Shown: positions 44,844 to 55,251 of the stretch, in pieces
Layout of the letters: every line of letters begins with the position of its first letter
Position numbering within the stretch: position 1 is the stretch's first letter
DNA from: Mucilaginibacter robiniae
GTDB lineage: Bacteria > Bacteroidota > Bacteroidia > Sphingobacteriales > Sphingobacteriaceae
Length of the DNA stretch: 64,000 bases
Direction of reading: 5' to 3'
NCBI RefSeq assembly: GCF_012849215.1
Contig: NZ_CP051682.1
Coordinates: 2,790,001 to 2,854,000, forward strand
Notes under the pieces: model-generated
The model's database searches: none
Seen by the model: the letters and a program-made list of their open reading frames with translations, nothing else
What the model was told of the DNA's origin: nothing
Translations under genes and position numbers: made by a program

Positions 44844-47800
44844 ATGAGATTAAACCTAAATTATTTTAAAGGTAGTTGTCTGCCTTTGTTGCTGTTCTTT
44901 GCCTTATTTTTCGGGCAGCTTCATGCGTTTGCTCAATCAAATACCGCCATTACCGGTTTGGTAATTGATAGTAAAGGCAATACATTGCCTGGTGTTACCA
45001 TAACAGTTAAAGGTGTTTCCAGAGCAACACAGACCGATGTGAACGGTAAATTCAACATCAATGCTAAAAACGGCGATGTGCTGGTGCTAACCTCAGTAGG
45101 ATATACCACTAAAGAGGTGAAGTTAGGTACGGAAACCTATTATAAGATTGACTTAGTGGATGCCAGTACCTCACTAAAAGATATAGTGGTGGTAGGTTAT
45201 GGTACCAGTTCACGCAGAAACTTGTCCAGTGCTGTTAGCACCGTTAAACAGGAAGATTTAAACCGAGGCGCTATTTCGGATGTAGGGCAAGCTTTGCAGG
45301 GTAAAGTTCCCGGATTAAACATCACCGCCAGCGGTGATCCTAACCGGCCGGCTGCTGTAGTGCTGCGTGGTGCTTCTACTATAAACAGTCCAGGCGGACC
45401 ATATTATGTCATAGATGGTGTTCCTGGAGCTGATATAGCTGCTGTAGCGCCGAGCGACATTGTATCAATGGATGTTTTAAAAGATGCTGCTGCTGCTGCT
45501 ATTTACGGTAATCATGCCTCTGCTGGTGTAATTATGGTAACTACACGACGGGGTAAAAAAGGCCAGGCTACTGTTACTTACAGCGGCTATGCTGGTGCAG
45601 AAAAAGTAAGCAGCCAATTGAAGCTGATGAATGCAGATCAACTCCGGAGTTATGTGGCTGCTAATAACGGATCATTTTCTCCCAATGATGATTTAAAGGC
45701 CAACACCGATTGGATGAAAGCTATTGAACGTTCAACAGCGTTTTCACAAAATCATAATATCTCTTTAAGCGGTGGTTCAGAGCATGGTACTTATAGTGCC
45801 AGTTTAAACTACTTCAAGAAAAACGGTATTTTACAATCAAGTTCATTAGAACGTGTAGTAGGCCGTTTAAATGTAGAGCAATATGCTTTGAACGATAAAC
45901 TTAAGTTTAGCCTGAATGCATCAAATTCGGTAAGCAACTCCAACAATACGCCGTTGCAAAATATTGTGCTGTTGCAGGCTGCCAAGCACTTGCCTATCTC
46001 ACCGGTTTATAACACAGATGGCAGTTACTTTGAAAACTTTACTACAACAGGATACTTCAACCCCGTAGCTATTATTAAAAATGCACAGGATAACACAAAG
46101 TATAATGTGTTACTGGGTAGTTTTAACACCGAAGCTAAATTGCCATTTGGATTAACCTATAACGTTAATCTTTCATACCAGAAAACCACCTCCTTACATG
46201 GCGAGTATTATGGTAGCTACTACAGCAAATATCCAACATCCAATTTTTATAATAATCCCGATCCTGGTATTGGTATAGGGCATACACTTATTGGATCGTT
46301 GTTTGGCGCTAATGGATCTGCTTTTAGATCTAGTTATACTAATACTACTAAAACCTTAGAAACTTTCTTGACCTGGGATAGACAGCTAGGTGATCATTCC
46401 ATTAATGCTGTTTTAGGCTACTCTTACCAAGATTATGTATATGGTGATGGGCTGCAATCATCAAGTACTAATTTTCCAAGTGATAATGCTAGCTTTTATA
46501 ATTTAGCCTTGGGTAATCCTTATGCTATTTCTACCTACCGCATAAATTATGGCAGTGACCTGCTTTATGGTGATATACGAATGATATCTGACTTCTTCAG
46601 GCTAAGGTATATTTATAAAGATAGATATATTTTCCAAGGGTCAGTTCGGAGGGACGGAAGCTCGGCATTTGGAGCTAACAACCACTGGGGCTACTTCCCA
46701 TCTGTAAGTTTGGCATGGCGCATTTTACAAGAGGATTTTATGAAAAATCAAACTATGTTTAATGATTTGAAACTTCGCGCAAGTTATGGTGTAACTGGTA
46801 ATTCTCAAGGTATAGGAGCCTATAATGCATTAACTTATTACGTTGTAGCAGGTACCTATTACAACAATGGTGTGCAGGCCGCTGCTTATGCACCCGCTCA
46901 AGGAACCAACCCTGATTTGAAATGGGAACGTACAGCCACTACTAACTTAGGTGTTGACTTTGCTATCTTAAAAAACAGAATTACCGGTTCAGTTGAGGTT
47001 TATGATAAAAAGACTACTAATATGTTGTTTACCTACAATGTATCATCAGCATTAGTACCTGGTGGCAGAATCAACGCTAACGGTGGTAGTATCAGTAATA
47101 AGGGGGTAGAAGTTACCTTAAGTTTTGCTCCTGTTTCAACTAAAAACTTTAGCTGGTCAAGTACCATTAACGGCGCTTATAACAAAAACAAGATTACTAG
47201 CTTGCAAAATCCTTATGCTAATGTTGATTCTACACGCTATTCTGATCCGGAGGGGCCTGGTCAAACTAATGCTACTTTGCAGATATTGAAAACAGGCTAC
47301 CCAATTGGACAGTTTTTTACCTTCAAGTATGCCGGTAAAGATGCCAATGGTAACTCGCTTTTTTATAAAAAGAATGGAACCACAACTACGCAGCCTATTA
47401 TCGGTACCGATTATTTTTATACCGGCAGTGCTCAACCTAAAGTCATAATGGGTTGGAATAATACTTTTAGGTACAAGAACTTTGATTTAAATGTGTTTTT
47501 GCGAGGTACTTTTGGTAATAAAATATTTAATGCTACCCGTGCAGATTTATCTTACACAGCTGCTGCTACTACTAATAACATACTCGTAAGCGCTGCAAAT
47601 GATAAAATATCAGATGTTCGGAATTCCTTTTATTCAGATCGCTATATTGAAAGTGGTTCTTATGTGCGCCTAGATAATGCAACACTTGGGTACAACATTG
47701 TAAAATCAGTTAAGTACATCAACAACATTAGGGTTTATGTAACAGGTAACAACATAGCTACCATTACCGGTTACAAAGGTATTGACCCTGAAATTAATCA

Positions 47801-47885
47801 AGGTGGTATATCACCAGGCATTGATTACAACAACTTCTATCCTAGAACACGTACGTTCCTGTTAGGTGTTAACGTATCATTTTAA
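44844..47885 (+). CDS. SusC/RagA-family TonB-dependent transporter
   Basis: 1013 residues. A signal peptide (to about 30) precedes a carboxypeptidase-like domain (ITGLVIDSKGNTLPGVTITVKG), TonB-box/plug (KDIVVVGYG, YVIDGVPGADIA, VLKDAAAAAIYGNHASAGVIMVTTRRG) and a 22-strand barrel ending GVNVSF. Intact, unlike the other SusC in this window. It imports the oligosaccharide captured by SusD across the outer membrane. In the operon inositol oxygenase-SusC-SusD. Confidence 0.95.
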   Translation: MRLNLNYFKGSCLPLLLFFALFFGQLHAFAQSNTAITGLVIDSKGNTLPGVTITVKGVSRATQTDVNGKFNINAKNGDVLVLTSVGYTTKEVKLGTETYYKIDLVDASTSLKDIVVVGYGTSSRRNLSSAVSTVKQEDLNRGAISDVGQALQGKVPGLNITASGDPNRPAAVVLRGASTINSPGGPYYVIDGVPGADIAAVAPSDIVSMDVLKDAAAAAIYGNHASAGVIMVTTRRGKKGQATVTYSGYAGAEKVSSQLKLMNADQLRSYVAANNGSFSPNDDLKANTDWMKAIERSTAFSQNHNISLSGGSEHGTYSASLNYFKKNGILQSSSLERVVGRLNVEQYALNDKLKFSLNASNSVSNSNNTPLQNIVLLQAAKHLPISPVYNTDGSYFENFTTTGYFNPVAIIKNAQDNTKYNVLLGSFNTEAKLPFGLTYNVNLSYQKTTSLHGEYYGSYYSKYPTSNFYNNPDPGIGIGHTLIGSLFGANGSAFRSSYTNTTKTLETFLTWDRQLGDHSINAVLGYSYQDYVYGDGLQSSSTNFPSDNASFYNLALGNPYAISTYRINYGSDLLYGDIRMISDFFRLRYIYKDRYIFQGSVRRDGSSAFGANNHWGYFPSVSLAWRILQEDFMKNQTMFNDLKLRASYGVTGNSQGIGAYNALTYYVVAGTYYNNGVQAAAYAPAQGTNPDLKWERTATTNLGVDFAILKNRITGSVEVYDKKTTNMLFTYNVSSALVPGGRINANGGSISNKGVEVTLSFAPVSTKNFSWSSTINGAYNKNKITSLQNPYANVDSTRYSDPEGPGQTNATLQILKTGYPIGQFFTFKYAGKDANGNSLFYKKNGTTTTQPIIGTDYFYTGSAQPKVIMGWNNTFRYKNFDLNVFLRGTFGNKIFNATRADLSYTAAATTNNILVSAANDKISDVRNSFYSDRYIESGSYVRLDNATLGYNIVKSVKYINNIRVYVTGNNIATITGYKGIDPEINQGGISPGIDYNNFYPRTRTFLLGVNVSF

Positions 47886-47903
47886 TTGAAAGAATTAAAC
47901 GTT

Positions 47904-49577
47904 ATGAAAAGAATAATATTTGGAATAGTTTCCTTACTCAGCGCAGTAACGATTCTATCATCCTGTCATAAACTTGACCTGCAGCCTACTTCAGAGTTGT
48001 TGGCTGATCAATACCCAACAACTGCTGCTCAATATACATCTGCATCGGGCCCGATATACATTGCTTTAAGGGGCGACTATGCGTTAAGCTACTTTTTTAC
48101 GCAAAGTGCCTCAACTGATGAATCCGTATTACCTACTTTTGGGTCAAACTGGCTGGATGGATATAAATATCAAGAATTACACCGCCATACCTGGACTAAG
48201 GATAATGCCTGGATAAATTCAACCTGGACTTACTTATCAAACATAATTGGTACAGCCAACCAAACCATCTACGTACTGCAGTCAGCCCCGGCAGGTACTG
48301 CCAAAACTCAAGGCATGGCAGAATTAAAAACTATGCGGGCACTGGCCTATTTCATGATGATGGATAATTACGGAAGTGTGCCGTTAGATACTTTGTATGG
48401 TAGTATTCAAACAAAAGCTAATGCATCTCGTAGTCAGGTATTCAATTATATAGAGAGCGAGCTTAAAACTTCTATTCCGTACTTGAAAACAACAGTGGGG
48501 ACAAGTACTTATGGGCTACCTACTAAATATTTGGCTTATTCAATCTTAGCTAAAATGTACCTGAATGCCGCTGTATATACTGGTACAGGTCGTTATGATG
48601 ATTGTATTGCTGCTTGTGATCAGATTATCAGTTCAGGGCTGTATAGTATAGAACCTATGTCAAGCTACCTGCAAATGTTTTATCCAACTAATGGGCCAAG
48701 TGCTAAAGAATTCATCTTCGCCATACCTTTTGATGCAACTACTACGAGCGGTAATATGTATTATGCCCGTTATGATTTGAACCGGAACCAAGGCATCAGA
48801 TACTTATATGCAGGTTCTAACCCAGGTTCGTATACTGATCCGATTATGAATCAAAATACAGGTAATGGTTTGGTTAACAGTATGCCAAGCGGACCTCGTA
48901 TGACCACGAATGAATATTATGCTAATTTTGATGATCCGAATGACGTTCGTAACAAGCAATGGTTAACCGGTGCACAATATTGGCAAGATGGTAAACCGCT
49001 CATGGTAAGCACCACGAATAAAGGTTATGATCAGTTTTATACCGGATCTAACGCTGCTGGTTCTTACGTTTATGCATTGAATTTAACCCCACTTGGGTCA
49101 AAAGTTCGTTCGGGGACAAATTCTGATTTTGATTTGGGTAATGATGAAATTGCCTGGAACACCGGTTACCGTAATATTAAATTCTATCCGGATTATACCA
49201 ACACCATCAATCGTAATCAAAATAATGATGTGCCCTTGTTCCGCTATTCTGATATTATCCTGATGAAAGCGGAAGCTATTTTACGTGGTGGTGCGCCTAC
49301 GTCTGGTGCAACTGCCTTGTCTTTAGTGAACCAAATCAAATCAAACCGTACAACATCTGCAGCTTTAACCAGCATCAGCTTGGACGGCATTTATAGTGAA
49401 CGTTGCAAAGAGTTTGCTTGGGAGGCTTGGCACCGTAATGATATGATACGATTTGGCAAATATGAAAACAGCTGGGGTTTAGGCAAAACCAACGCTGATA
49501 CTTATCGTCGCCTTTTCCCGATACCTACTGTGGCTTTCCAAACCAATTCAAAACTGGTGCAAAATCCGGGATATTAA
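47904..49577 (+). CDS. SusD/RagB-family glycan-binding lipoprotein
   Basis: 557 residues from the ATG at 47904 (a TTG at 47886 touches the susC stop). Lipobox TILSSCHKLDLQP (Cys near 21), TPR helices with MRALAYFMMMDNYGSVPLD and the C-terminal RRLFPIPTVAFQ...NPGY of SusD. It is outer-membrane, surface-facing, and delivers glycan to its SusC partner. Confidence 0.94.
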   Translation: MKRIIFGIVSLLSAVTILSSCHKLDLQPTSELLADQYPTTAAQYTSASGPIYIALRGDYALSYFFTQSASTDESVLPTFGSNWLDGYKYQELHRHTWTKDNAWINSTWTYLSNIIGTANQTIYVLQSAPAGTAKTQGMAELKTMRALAYFMMMDNYGSVPLDTLYGSIQTKANASRSQVFNYIESELKTSIPYLKTTVGTSTYGLPTKYLAYSILAKMYLNAAVYTGTGRYDDCIAACDQIISSGLYSIEPMSSYLQMFYPTNGPSAKEFIFAIPFDATTTSGNMYYARYDLNRNQGIRYLYAGSNPGSYTDPIMNQNTGNGLVNSMPSGPRMTTNEYYANFDDPNDVRNKQWLTGAQYWQDGKPLMVSTTNKGYDQFYTGSNAAGSYVYALNLTPLGSKVRSGTNSDFDLGNDEIAWNTGYRNIKFYPDYTNTINRNQNNDVPLFRYSDIILMKAEAILRGGAPTSGATALSLVNQIKSNRTTSAALTSISLDGIYSERCKEFAWEAWHRNDMIRFGKYENSWGLGKTNADTYRRLFPIPTVAFQTNSKLVQNPGY

Positions 49578-49588
49578 TTTTTCCTGAT

Positions 49589-49631
49589 AATCAATTAACT
49601 CTGTTAACTCAATTAGCGGAGTTAATTGATT
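49589..49631 (+). terminator. 13-bp hairpin between susD and the symporter gene
   Basis: AATCAATTAACTC (49589-49601) pairs perfectly with GAGTTAATTGATT (49619-49631), 17-base loop, no long T-run. It is likely an attenuator or mRNA stabiliser that uncouples SusCD levels from downstream genes. Confidence 0.6.
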
Positions 49632-49742
49632 TCAAACTTTGTTATTTGACGTTAGCTAATTCGCAACAGAGCATTGTTGTATTGGTATTAAATACTGTAT
49701 AATTAAGGTGTTAATTGCAGTATATCAAACTACACCCTAATT

Positions 49743-51374
49743 ATGAGCAAAAATCATTTGCAAACAGCCGATGTTATTGTATTTTTTATTTACTTTCTCA
49801 TAGTATCTACCTACGGATATTATATATACCGGAAAAAGAAAAAGTCTGATAACCCGCAAGATTTTTTTCTGGCTGAAGGCTCTCTTACCTGGTGGGCTAT
49901 AGGTGCATCTCTTATTGCATCAAACATCTCTGCCGAGCATTTTATTGGCATGTCAGGTTCGGGTTTTGCCATGGGGTTGGCTATATCCAGCTACGAATGG
50001 ATGTCTGCAGCTACACTTATTTTAGTGGCTTGGTTTATTATTCCATTGTATTTGAAAAACCATATTTATACCATGCCTCAATTTTTAGCCCGCAGGTATA
50101 ATGATCAGGTAAGTACAATAATGGCAGTTTTTTGGTTACTGGTATATGTGTTTGTTAATCTAACTTCTATCATCTATTTGGGTGCACTGGCTGTTTCTGC
50201 CATTTCTGGTTTGTCATTCAATTTTTGTGTTTTTGCATTAAGCCTGTTCGCGATAGTTGTAACGTTGGGCGGCATGAAGGTAATTGGCTATACTGATGTT
50301 ATTCAGGTGCTGGTACTCATAGCTGGCGGTTTAATAACTACTTACCTGGCACTGTCACTCCTTGCTCGTGAGTACGGCTTCGGCAGTGACATTATGAAAA
50401 GTTTTGGTGTACTACGTAGCCAAGCTTCAGATCATCTTCACATGATTTTTGATAAATCCAGTCCTCACTATATGGAATTACCCGGTACATCAGTTATCAT
50501 TGGTGGTATGTTGGTGAACAACCTGGCTTATTGGGGGTGTAATCAATATATTGTTCAGCGTGCGTTGGGCGCTAATTTAAAAACTGCTCGTACCGGTATT
50601 TTATTTGCCGCTTTTTTAAAGTTATTAGTACCTGTTATTGCCGTGTTACCCGGTATAATTATGTATGTACTGCATAATAAAGGTTTGTTTCAGCATGAAA
50701 TGCTGGGTAGTACAGGCGTTGTTAAACCCGATCAGGCTTATCCCACTTTAATGAATTTATTGCCCGCGGGCTTAAAAGGTGTGGCCTTTGCTGCACTTAC
50801 AGCAGCCATCGTTGCTTCCTTGGCCGGAAAAGCGAATAGTATATCTACTATATTTTCGCTGGATATTTACCAGAAATACTTTAATAAATCAGCTTCCGAA
50901 AAGAAGTTGGTAGTAACCGGGCGCTGGGCCGTAATTCTATGCATGTTTATTGCTGCGTTGGTCACACCGGCTTTGCAATCTCTTGACCAGGTTTATCAAT
51001 TTATTCAAGAATACGTCGGCTTTTTCTCGCCTGGTGTTTTAGCAATATTTATGCTTGGGCTTTTCTGGAAGCGTACAACAACCGCAGCCGCCATGACTGC
51101 CGCTATACTCACCATTCCAATATCTGCCACACTAAAGTTTTTACCTTATTGGACGAATGGCTACTTTCCGGATTACCCTTTCCTGGATCGCATGACGATT
51201 ACCTTTATTCTGGTAGTTGTATTAATGGTGATAATAAGCTTAGCTAAACCGGTGCAGTACAAATCTTCAATTATTTTACCTCAACGTCATGATTTTAAGG
51301 TAACTCCAGCCTTTTTAATTATGGCAGTTATTATAATGGGCATATTAACGGCACTTTATACAGTTTACTGGTAA
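49743..51374 (+). CDS. Sodium/solute symporter (SSS family)
   Basis: 543 residues, about 13-14 transmembrane helices. The N-terminal ADVIVFFIYFLIVSTYGYYI and family motifs DFFLAEGSLTWWAIGASLIASNISAEHFIGMSG and the GANLKTARTGILFAAFLKL loop mark the SGLT-like group, which includes sodium/sugar and sodium/myo-inositol symporters. It sits in the inner membrane and imports the released monomer. Given the inositol oxygenase in the same operon, myo-inositol or a uronate is the most likely solute (inference). Confidence 0.92.
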   Translation: MSKNHLQTADVIVFFIYFLIVSTYGYYIYRKKKKSDNPQDFFLAEGSLTWWAIGASLIASNISAEHFIGMSGSGFAMGLAISSYEWMSAATLILVAWFIIPLYLKNHIYTMPQFLARRYNDQVSTIMAVFWLLVYVFVNLTSIIYLGALAVSAISGLSFNFCVFALSLFAIVVTLGGMKVIGYTDVIQVLVLIAGGLITTYLALSLLAREYGFGSDIMKSFGVLRSQASDHLHMIFDKSSPHYMELPGTSVIIGGMLVNNLAYWGCNQYIVQRALGANLKTARTGILFAAFLKLLVPVIAVLPGIIMYVLHNKGLFQHEMLGSTGVVKPDQAYPTLMNLLPAGLKGVAFAALTAAIVASLAGKANSISTIFSLDIYQKYFNKSASEKKLVVTGRWAVILCMFIAALVTPALQSLDQVYQFIQEYVGFFSPGVLAIFMLGLFWKRTTTAAAMTAAILTIPISATLKFLPYWTNGYFPDYPFLDRMTITFILVVVLMVIISLAKPVQYKSSIILPQRHDFKVTPAFLIMAVIIMGILTALYTVYW

Positions 51375-51427
51375 ACCAAATCCATTACAAAAAGCAATGG
51401 TGTATTTAAAAATTATAACTTTTATCG

Positions 51428-53005
51428 ATGGAGAAAATCAATACTATTCACATGCGTAAACATTCATATAAAAAGCATATTGGATTGATGGTATCGTTGT
51501 TGGCTTTAGTTGCTAATACAACATATGCTCAAAATAAAACATATACAATCACTCAATACGGAGCCAATCCTAACGGCAAAACTGATAATACAAAAGCTAT
51601 CCAAAAAACTATTGACGTAGCTTTTGAGAATGGAGGCGGAACAGTGTTAATACCAGCCGGAAACTTTGTAACGGGTGTTATTCATCTTAAATCTAACATC
51701 GATTTGCATTTTGAAAAAGGGGCTGCTTTGCTGGCAACTATCAATCGGATTGATTATGGACCACAAAAGGCATCCGCATTAATTGTAGCTACTGATTTAC
51801 AGCACGTAGCTATTACAGGTGATGGCATTATTGACGGTAGGGGTGAGCTCTTGTTAAAAGATATATACCGAATGCTGCGTGCCGGTACATTAAAAGACAA
51901 TGAGTGGCAAACCTACAACCCGTGGCACCAAATGCGCCCGGCTGAAGATAACCGGCCACATTTAATGGATTTTAAAAATTGCCAGGATGTTACTATAACA
52001 AATATAACCATAAAGAATGGTTTATGCTGGATACAGGATTACAGAAGTTGTAAAGACATGGTGGTAGATAACATCAAGGTAGAGAGTAATACCTTCCTGA
52101 ACAATGATGGAATCGATTTGGTTGATTGTAAAAATGTGAAACTGACTAACAGCTTTTTTAATGTGGCTGATGACGGGGTTTGTTTAAAATCTTCTGACCC
52201 GAACGGGGCATGTGAAAACATTGAAATAGCTAATTGCCGTATCCGGTCAAGCGCCAGTGCATTCAAAATGGGAACAGCTTCTTTTGGTGGCTTTAAAAAG
52301 ATTAAGGTTCGTAACTTAGATATCTATGATACTTATCGGTCGGCTATAGCTATTGAAACTGTTGATGGCGCGTTAGTGGAAGATATAGATATCCGCAATG
52401 TAAATGCAAAAAATACAGGTAATGCTATTTTTATTCGGTTAGGGCAGCGTAATCAAAAAGCTGCACCGGGTAAACTACGTAGAGTTTATATAGGTCAGGT
52501 TAAAGTACAGGTACCAGCAGGTAAACCTGATGCTGGTTATCATATGGAAGGGCCTATAGTAAGGAGTAAGCATCATGTATTCCCGTCTTCCATCGTGGGG
52601 ATACCTGAGCATAATGTAGAAGACGTGACTTTGGAAGATATTGAAATTGCTTATGAGGGTACTACTAAAAAGGATTATGCCAAGTTTAATACAGATAGTT
52701 TAAAGAGCATCCCGGAAGTAGTAAGTGATTATCCTGAGTTTTCTATGTTTGGTGAGTTACCTGCCTGGGGCTTTTTTGCAAGACATGCGGATGGTATCAC
52801 CCTTAAAAACGTAAAGCTTAGCTACCTGAAAAATGATTTGCGTACAGCTTGCATATTTGATGATGTAAAAGGCATCAACATTAATGAATTAAGTATTAAT
52901 AAAGCGCAAGTTAATCCGGCTATCATTATTCATCAATCAACTACCAAAGCTATTAAAAATGTTGATGTGGCGGGCTTTAAAGATCAAAGCATACTCATCA
53001 AATAA
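51428..53005 (+). CDS. GH28-like right-handed beta-helix glycosidase with altered active site
   Basis: 525 residues from 51428; the ATG at 51452 gives a tidier signal peptide ending NTTYAQ. The pectate-type beta-helix opens with ITQYGANPNGKTDNTKAIQKTID. The GH28 positions NTD and DD are represented by NNDGIDLVD and ADDGVCLKS. At the usual GHG position I see TASFGG, and at RIK I see AIAIE, so the canonical catalytic His and substrate-binding Arg/Lys are missing. This subgroup is frequent in Bacteroidota and its substrate is uncertain. Periplasmic or surface. The classical polygalacturonase function is doubtful. Confidence 0.85.
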   Translation: MEKINTIHMRKHSYKKHIGLMVSLLALVANTTYAQNKTYTITQYGANPNGKTDNTKAIQKTIDVAFENGGGTVLIPAGNFVTGVIHLKSNIDLHFEKGAALLATINRIDYGPQKASALIVATDLQHVAITGDGIIDGRGELLLKDIYRMLRAGTLKDNEWQTYNPWHQMRPAEDNRPHLMDFKNCQDVTITNITIKNGLCWIQDYRSCKDMVVDNIKVESNTFLNNDGIDLVDCKNVKLTNSFFNVADDGVCLKSSDPNGACENIEIANCRIRSSASAFKMGTASFGGFKKIKVRNLDIYDTYRSAIAIETVDGALVEDIDIRNVNAKNTGNAIFIRLGQRNQKAAPGKLRRVYIGQVKVQVPAGKPDAGYHMEGPIVRSKHHVFPSSIVGIPEHNVEDVTLEDIEIAYEGTTKKDYAKFNTDSLKSIPEVVSDYPEFSMFGELPAWGFFARHADGITLKNVKLSYLKNDLRTACIFDDVKGININELSINKAQVNPAIIIHQSTTKAIKNVDVAGFKDQSILIK

Positions 53006-53052
53006 ATAGAATCAGCACTAGTTCTTCTTCCCCCAATTTATCCTTTATATCA

Positions 53053-55251
53053 ATGAGAATATACAAGTTACTGTTTGCTTTTGTGTTGTGCATGGCTACC
53101 CTGGTGGCATCAGCCCAGAATTTAGAACAGGCTTCTTATGCACTGGTTAAAAGGGTTGTTCCGGAAAAGGCAGGTTGGTTTATCCCACAAAAACTAAATT
53201 CAAAAACTAGTAAAGATTGTTTTGAAATTGAAAGCAAAGGGGGCAAGGTTGTATTAAGAGGCAATAATGGCGTGGCCATTGCCTCGGCTTTGTACTATTA
53301 TCTTACTCACTTCTGCCATTGCCAAATAACCTGGAATGGTACCAATTTGAAATTGCCTAGAATTGCTCCGGTTGTACCACACAAAGTGGTTAAAAATACC
53401 CCCTACAATTACCGGTACTACCTGAATTACTGTACCTACAATTACAGTATGAGTTGGTGGAACTGGAAACGATGGGAAAAAGAAATAGATTGGATGGCCT
53501 TGCACGGCATTAATATGCCATTGGCGCTTACCGGTCAGGAATATACTTGGTACGAAGTATACAAAAGCTTAGGCTTTTCTGACCGTGATTTAAGCAGCTT
53601 CTTTTGTGGCCCGGCTTACTTTTCCTGGTTTTGGATGGGTAACCTGGATGGATGGGGTGGACCACTTCCGCTAAGCTGGATGACGAGCCACCGCGACTTG
53701 CAACAGAAAATTTTACAGCGAGAAAGAGCATTGGGCATGAAGCCGGTTCTGCAATCATTTACCGGGCATGTACCTGCAGCTTTTCATACCCGTTTTCCGA
53801 AATCAAAACTTAAAAAAACAAACTGGGGCAATGGGTTTGAGGATACCTATATTCTGGATACTGAAGACCCGATGTTTGAAGAAATAGGAAGCAGGTTTTT
53901 AAAAGTGCAAACCCGGCTTTATGGAACTAATCACTTATACTCGGCCGATACTTTCAATGAAAATGAGCCACCTACCGATGATCCGGCTTACCTGTCGGCT
54001 TTAAGCTCGCGCGTTTACCAAGCTATGAGCAAGTCAGATCCGCAGGCTGTTTGGGTAATGCAGGGCTGGCTGTTTTACAGCGACCGCAAGTTCTGGAAAA
54101 CTCCGCAAATTAAGGCTTTATTGCAAGCTGTGCCTGATAACCACATGCTATTGCTTGATTTAGCCACCGAGATTGAGCCTGTTTGGAAACGTACAGAAGC
54201 TTATTACGGTAAACCCTGGATATGGAACATGTTGCACAATTTTGGTGGTAATATATCTATGTTCGGTCGTATGGAAGGCGTGGCTAATGGCCCTGCCACG
54301 GCATTAAATGATCCGGCATCTGGAAAGATGCAGGGTATTGGCTTAACTATGGAAGCTATTGAACAAAACCCGGTATTGTATGAACTCATGATGCAAAATA
54401 CCTGGCAGCGTTCACCTGTGCAGATTGATAGCTGGCTTAATGATTATATCTTGAATCGTTACGGTAGCCTCAACCCACATGCGGTAAATGTCTGGCAAAT
54501 ACTTAAAACTACAGCTTATAACGGGAAGGAAATACGGGATGGCGCTGAATCTATAATAACAGGTAGGCCAACATTTGATACTGCAACCATTTGGACTAAA
54601 ACACACTTGAATTATCCGCGCCGGGAGCTGTTGCCAGCTTGGGACGAAATGATTAAAGCCATACCTACTTGCCAGAAAAGTGACGGTTTTAATTATGATT
54701 TGGTGGATGTTACGCGGCAGATACTAGCTAACTATGCAGCACCATTGCAACGTAAATGGGTGCAGGCCTACCAGGATAAAAATCAAGCGAATTTTAAACA
54801 GTATAGCAATGAATACTTGCAGTTGATTACCGATATGGACAGGCTGTTGGCTACCCGCCGAGACTTCCTATTAGGTACTTGGATTGCAGATGCCCGTAGT
54901 TGCGGAAGTACTACCGCCGAAAAAGCGTTGTATGAGCGCAATGCTCGCAACCTGATTACACTTTGGGGGAATAAAAATAGTCCGTTACATGAATATTCAT
55001 GCCGTCAGTGGAGCGGATTGTTGAATGACTTTTATAAAGTGCGATGGCAAAAGTTTTTTGACCTCACCGCCAAATCAATGGCGCAAAACGAAGCAGTAGA
55101 TGTAAGGGTCTTTGATAAAACCATAAGTGAATGGGAATGGGAGTGGGTTAACACCAATAAACCGTATCCGGTACATACTACAGGTAATTCAGTGGCGGTT
55201 GTATTGGAGTTGCATAAAAAGTATCACGAACTAATTACGGCTAGTTTATGA
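53053..55251 (+). CDS. Alpha-N-acetylglucosaminidase (GH89, NAGLU-like)
   Basis: 732 residues with a signal peptide (to about 22, VASAQ). A small N-domain, then the (beta/alpha)8 core with YRYYLNYCTYNYSMSWWNWKRWEKEIDWMALHGINMPLALTGQE, the acid/base region DTFNENEPP (about 303) and the nucleophile region LATEIEPVWKRTE (about 378), and a helical C-domain. It removes terminal alpha-GlcNAc, as human NAGLU does in heparan breakdown. Its stop overlaps the start of the acetyltransferase gene by 4 bases, meaning translational coupling. Confidence 0.95.
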   Translation: MRIYKLLFAFVLCMATLVASAQNLEQASYALVKRVVPEKAGWFIPQKLNSKTSKDCFEIESKGGKVVLRGNNGVAIASALYYYLTHFCHCQITWNGTNLKLPRIAPVVPHKVVKNTPYNYRYYLNYCTYNYSMSWWNWKRWEKEIDWMALHGINMPLALTGQEYTWYEVYKSLGFSDRDLSSFFCGPAYFSWFWMGNLDGWGGPLPLSWMTSHRDLQQKILQRERALGMKPVLQSFTGHVPAAFHTRFPKSKLKKTNWGNGFEDTYILDTEDPMFEEIGSRFLKVQTRLYGTNHLYSADTFNENEPPTDDPAYLSALSSRVYQAMSKSDPQAVWVMQGWLFYSDRKFWKTPQIKALLQAVPDNHMLLLDLATEIEPVWKRTEAYYGKPWIWNMLHNFGGNISMFGRMEGVANGPATALNDPASGKMQGIGLTMEAIEQNPVLYELMMQNTWQRSPVQIDSWLNDYILNRYGSLNPHAVNVWQILKTTAYNGKEIRDGAESIITGRPTFDTATIWTKTHLNYPRRELLPAWDEMIKAIPTCQKSDGFNYDLVDVTRQILANYAAPLQRKWVQAYQDKNQANFKQYSNEYLQLITDMDRLLATRRDFLLGTWIADARSCGSTTAEKALYERNARNLITLWGNKNSPLHEYSCRQWSGLLNDFYKVRWQKFFDLTAKSMAQNEAVDVRVFDKTISEWEWEWVNTNKPYPVHTTGNSVAVVLELHKKYHELITASL

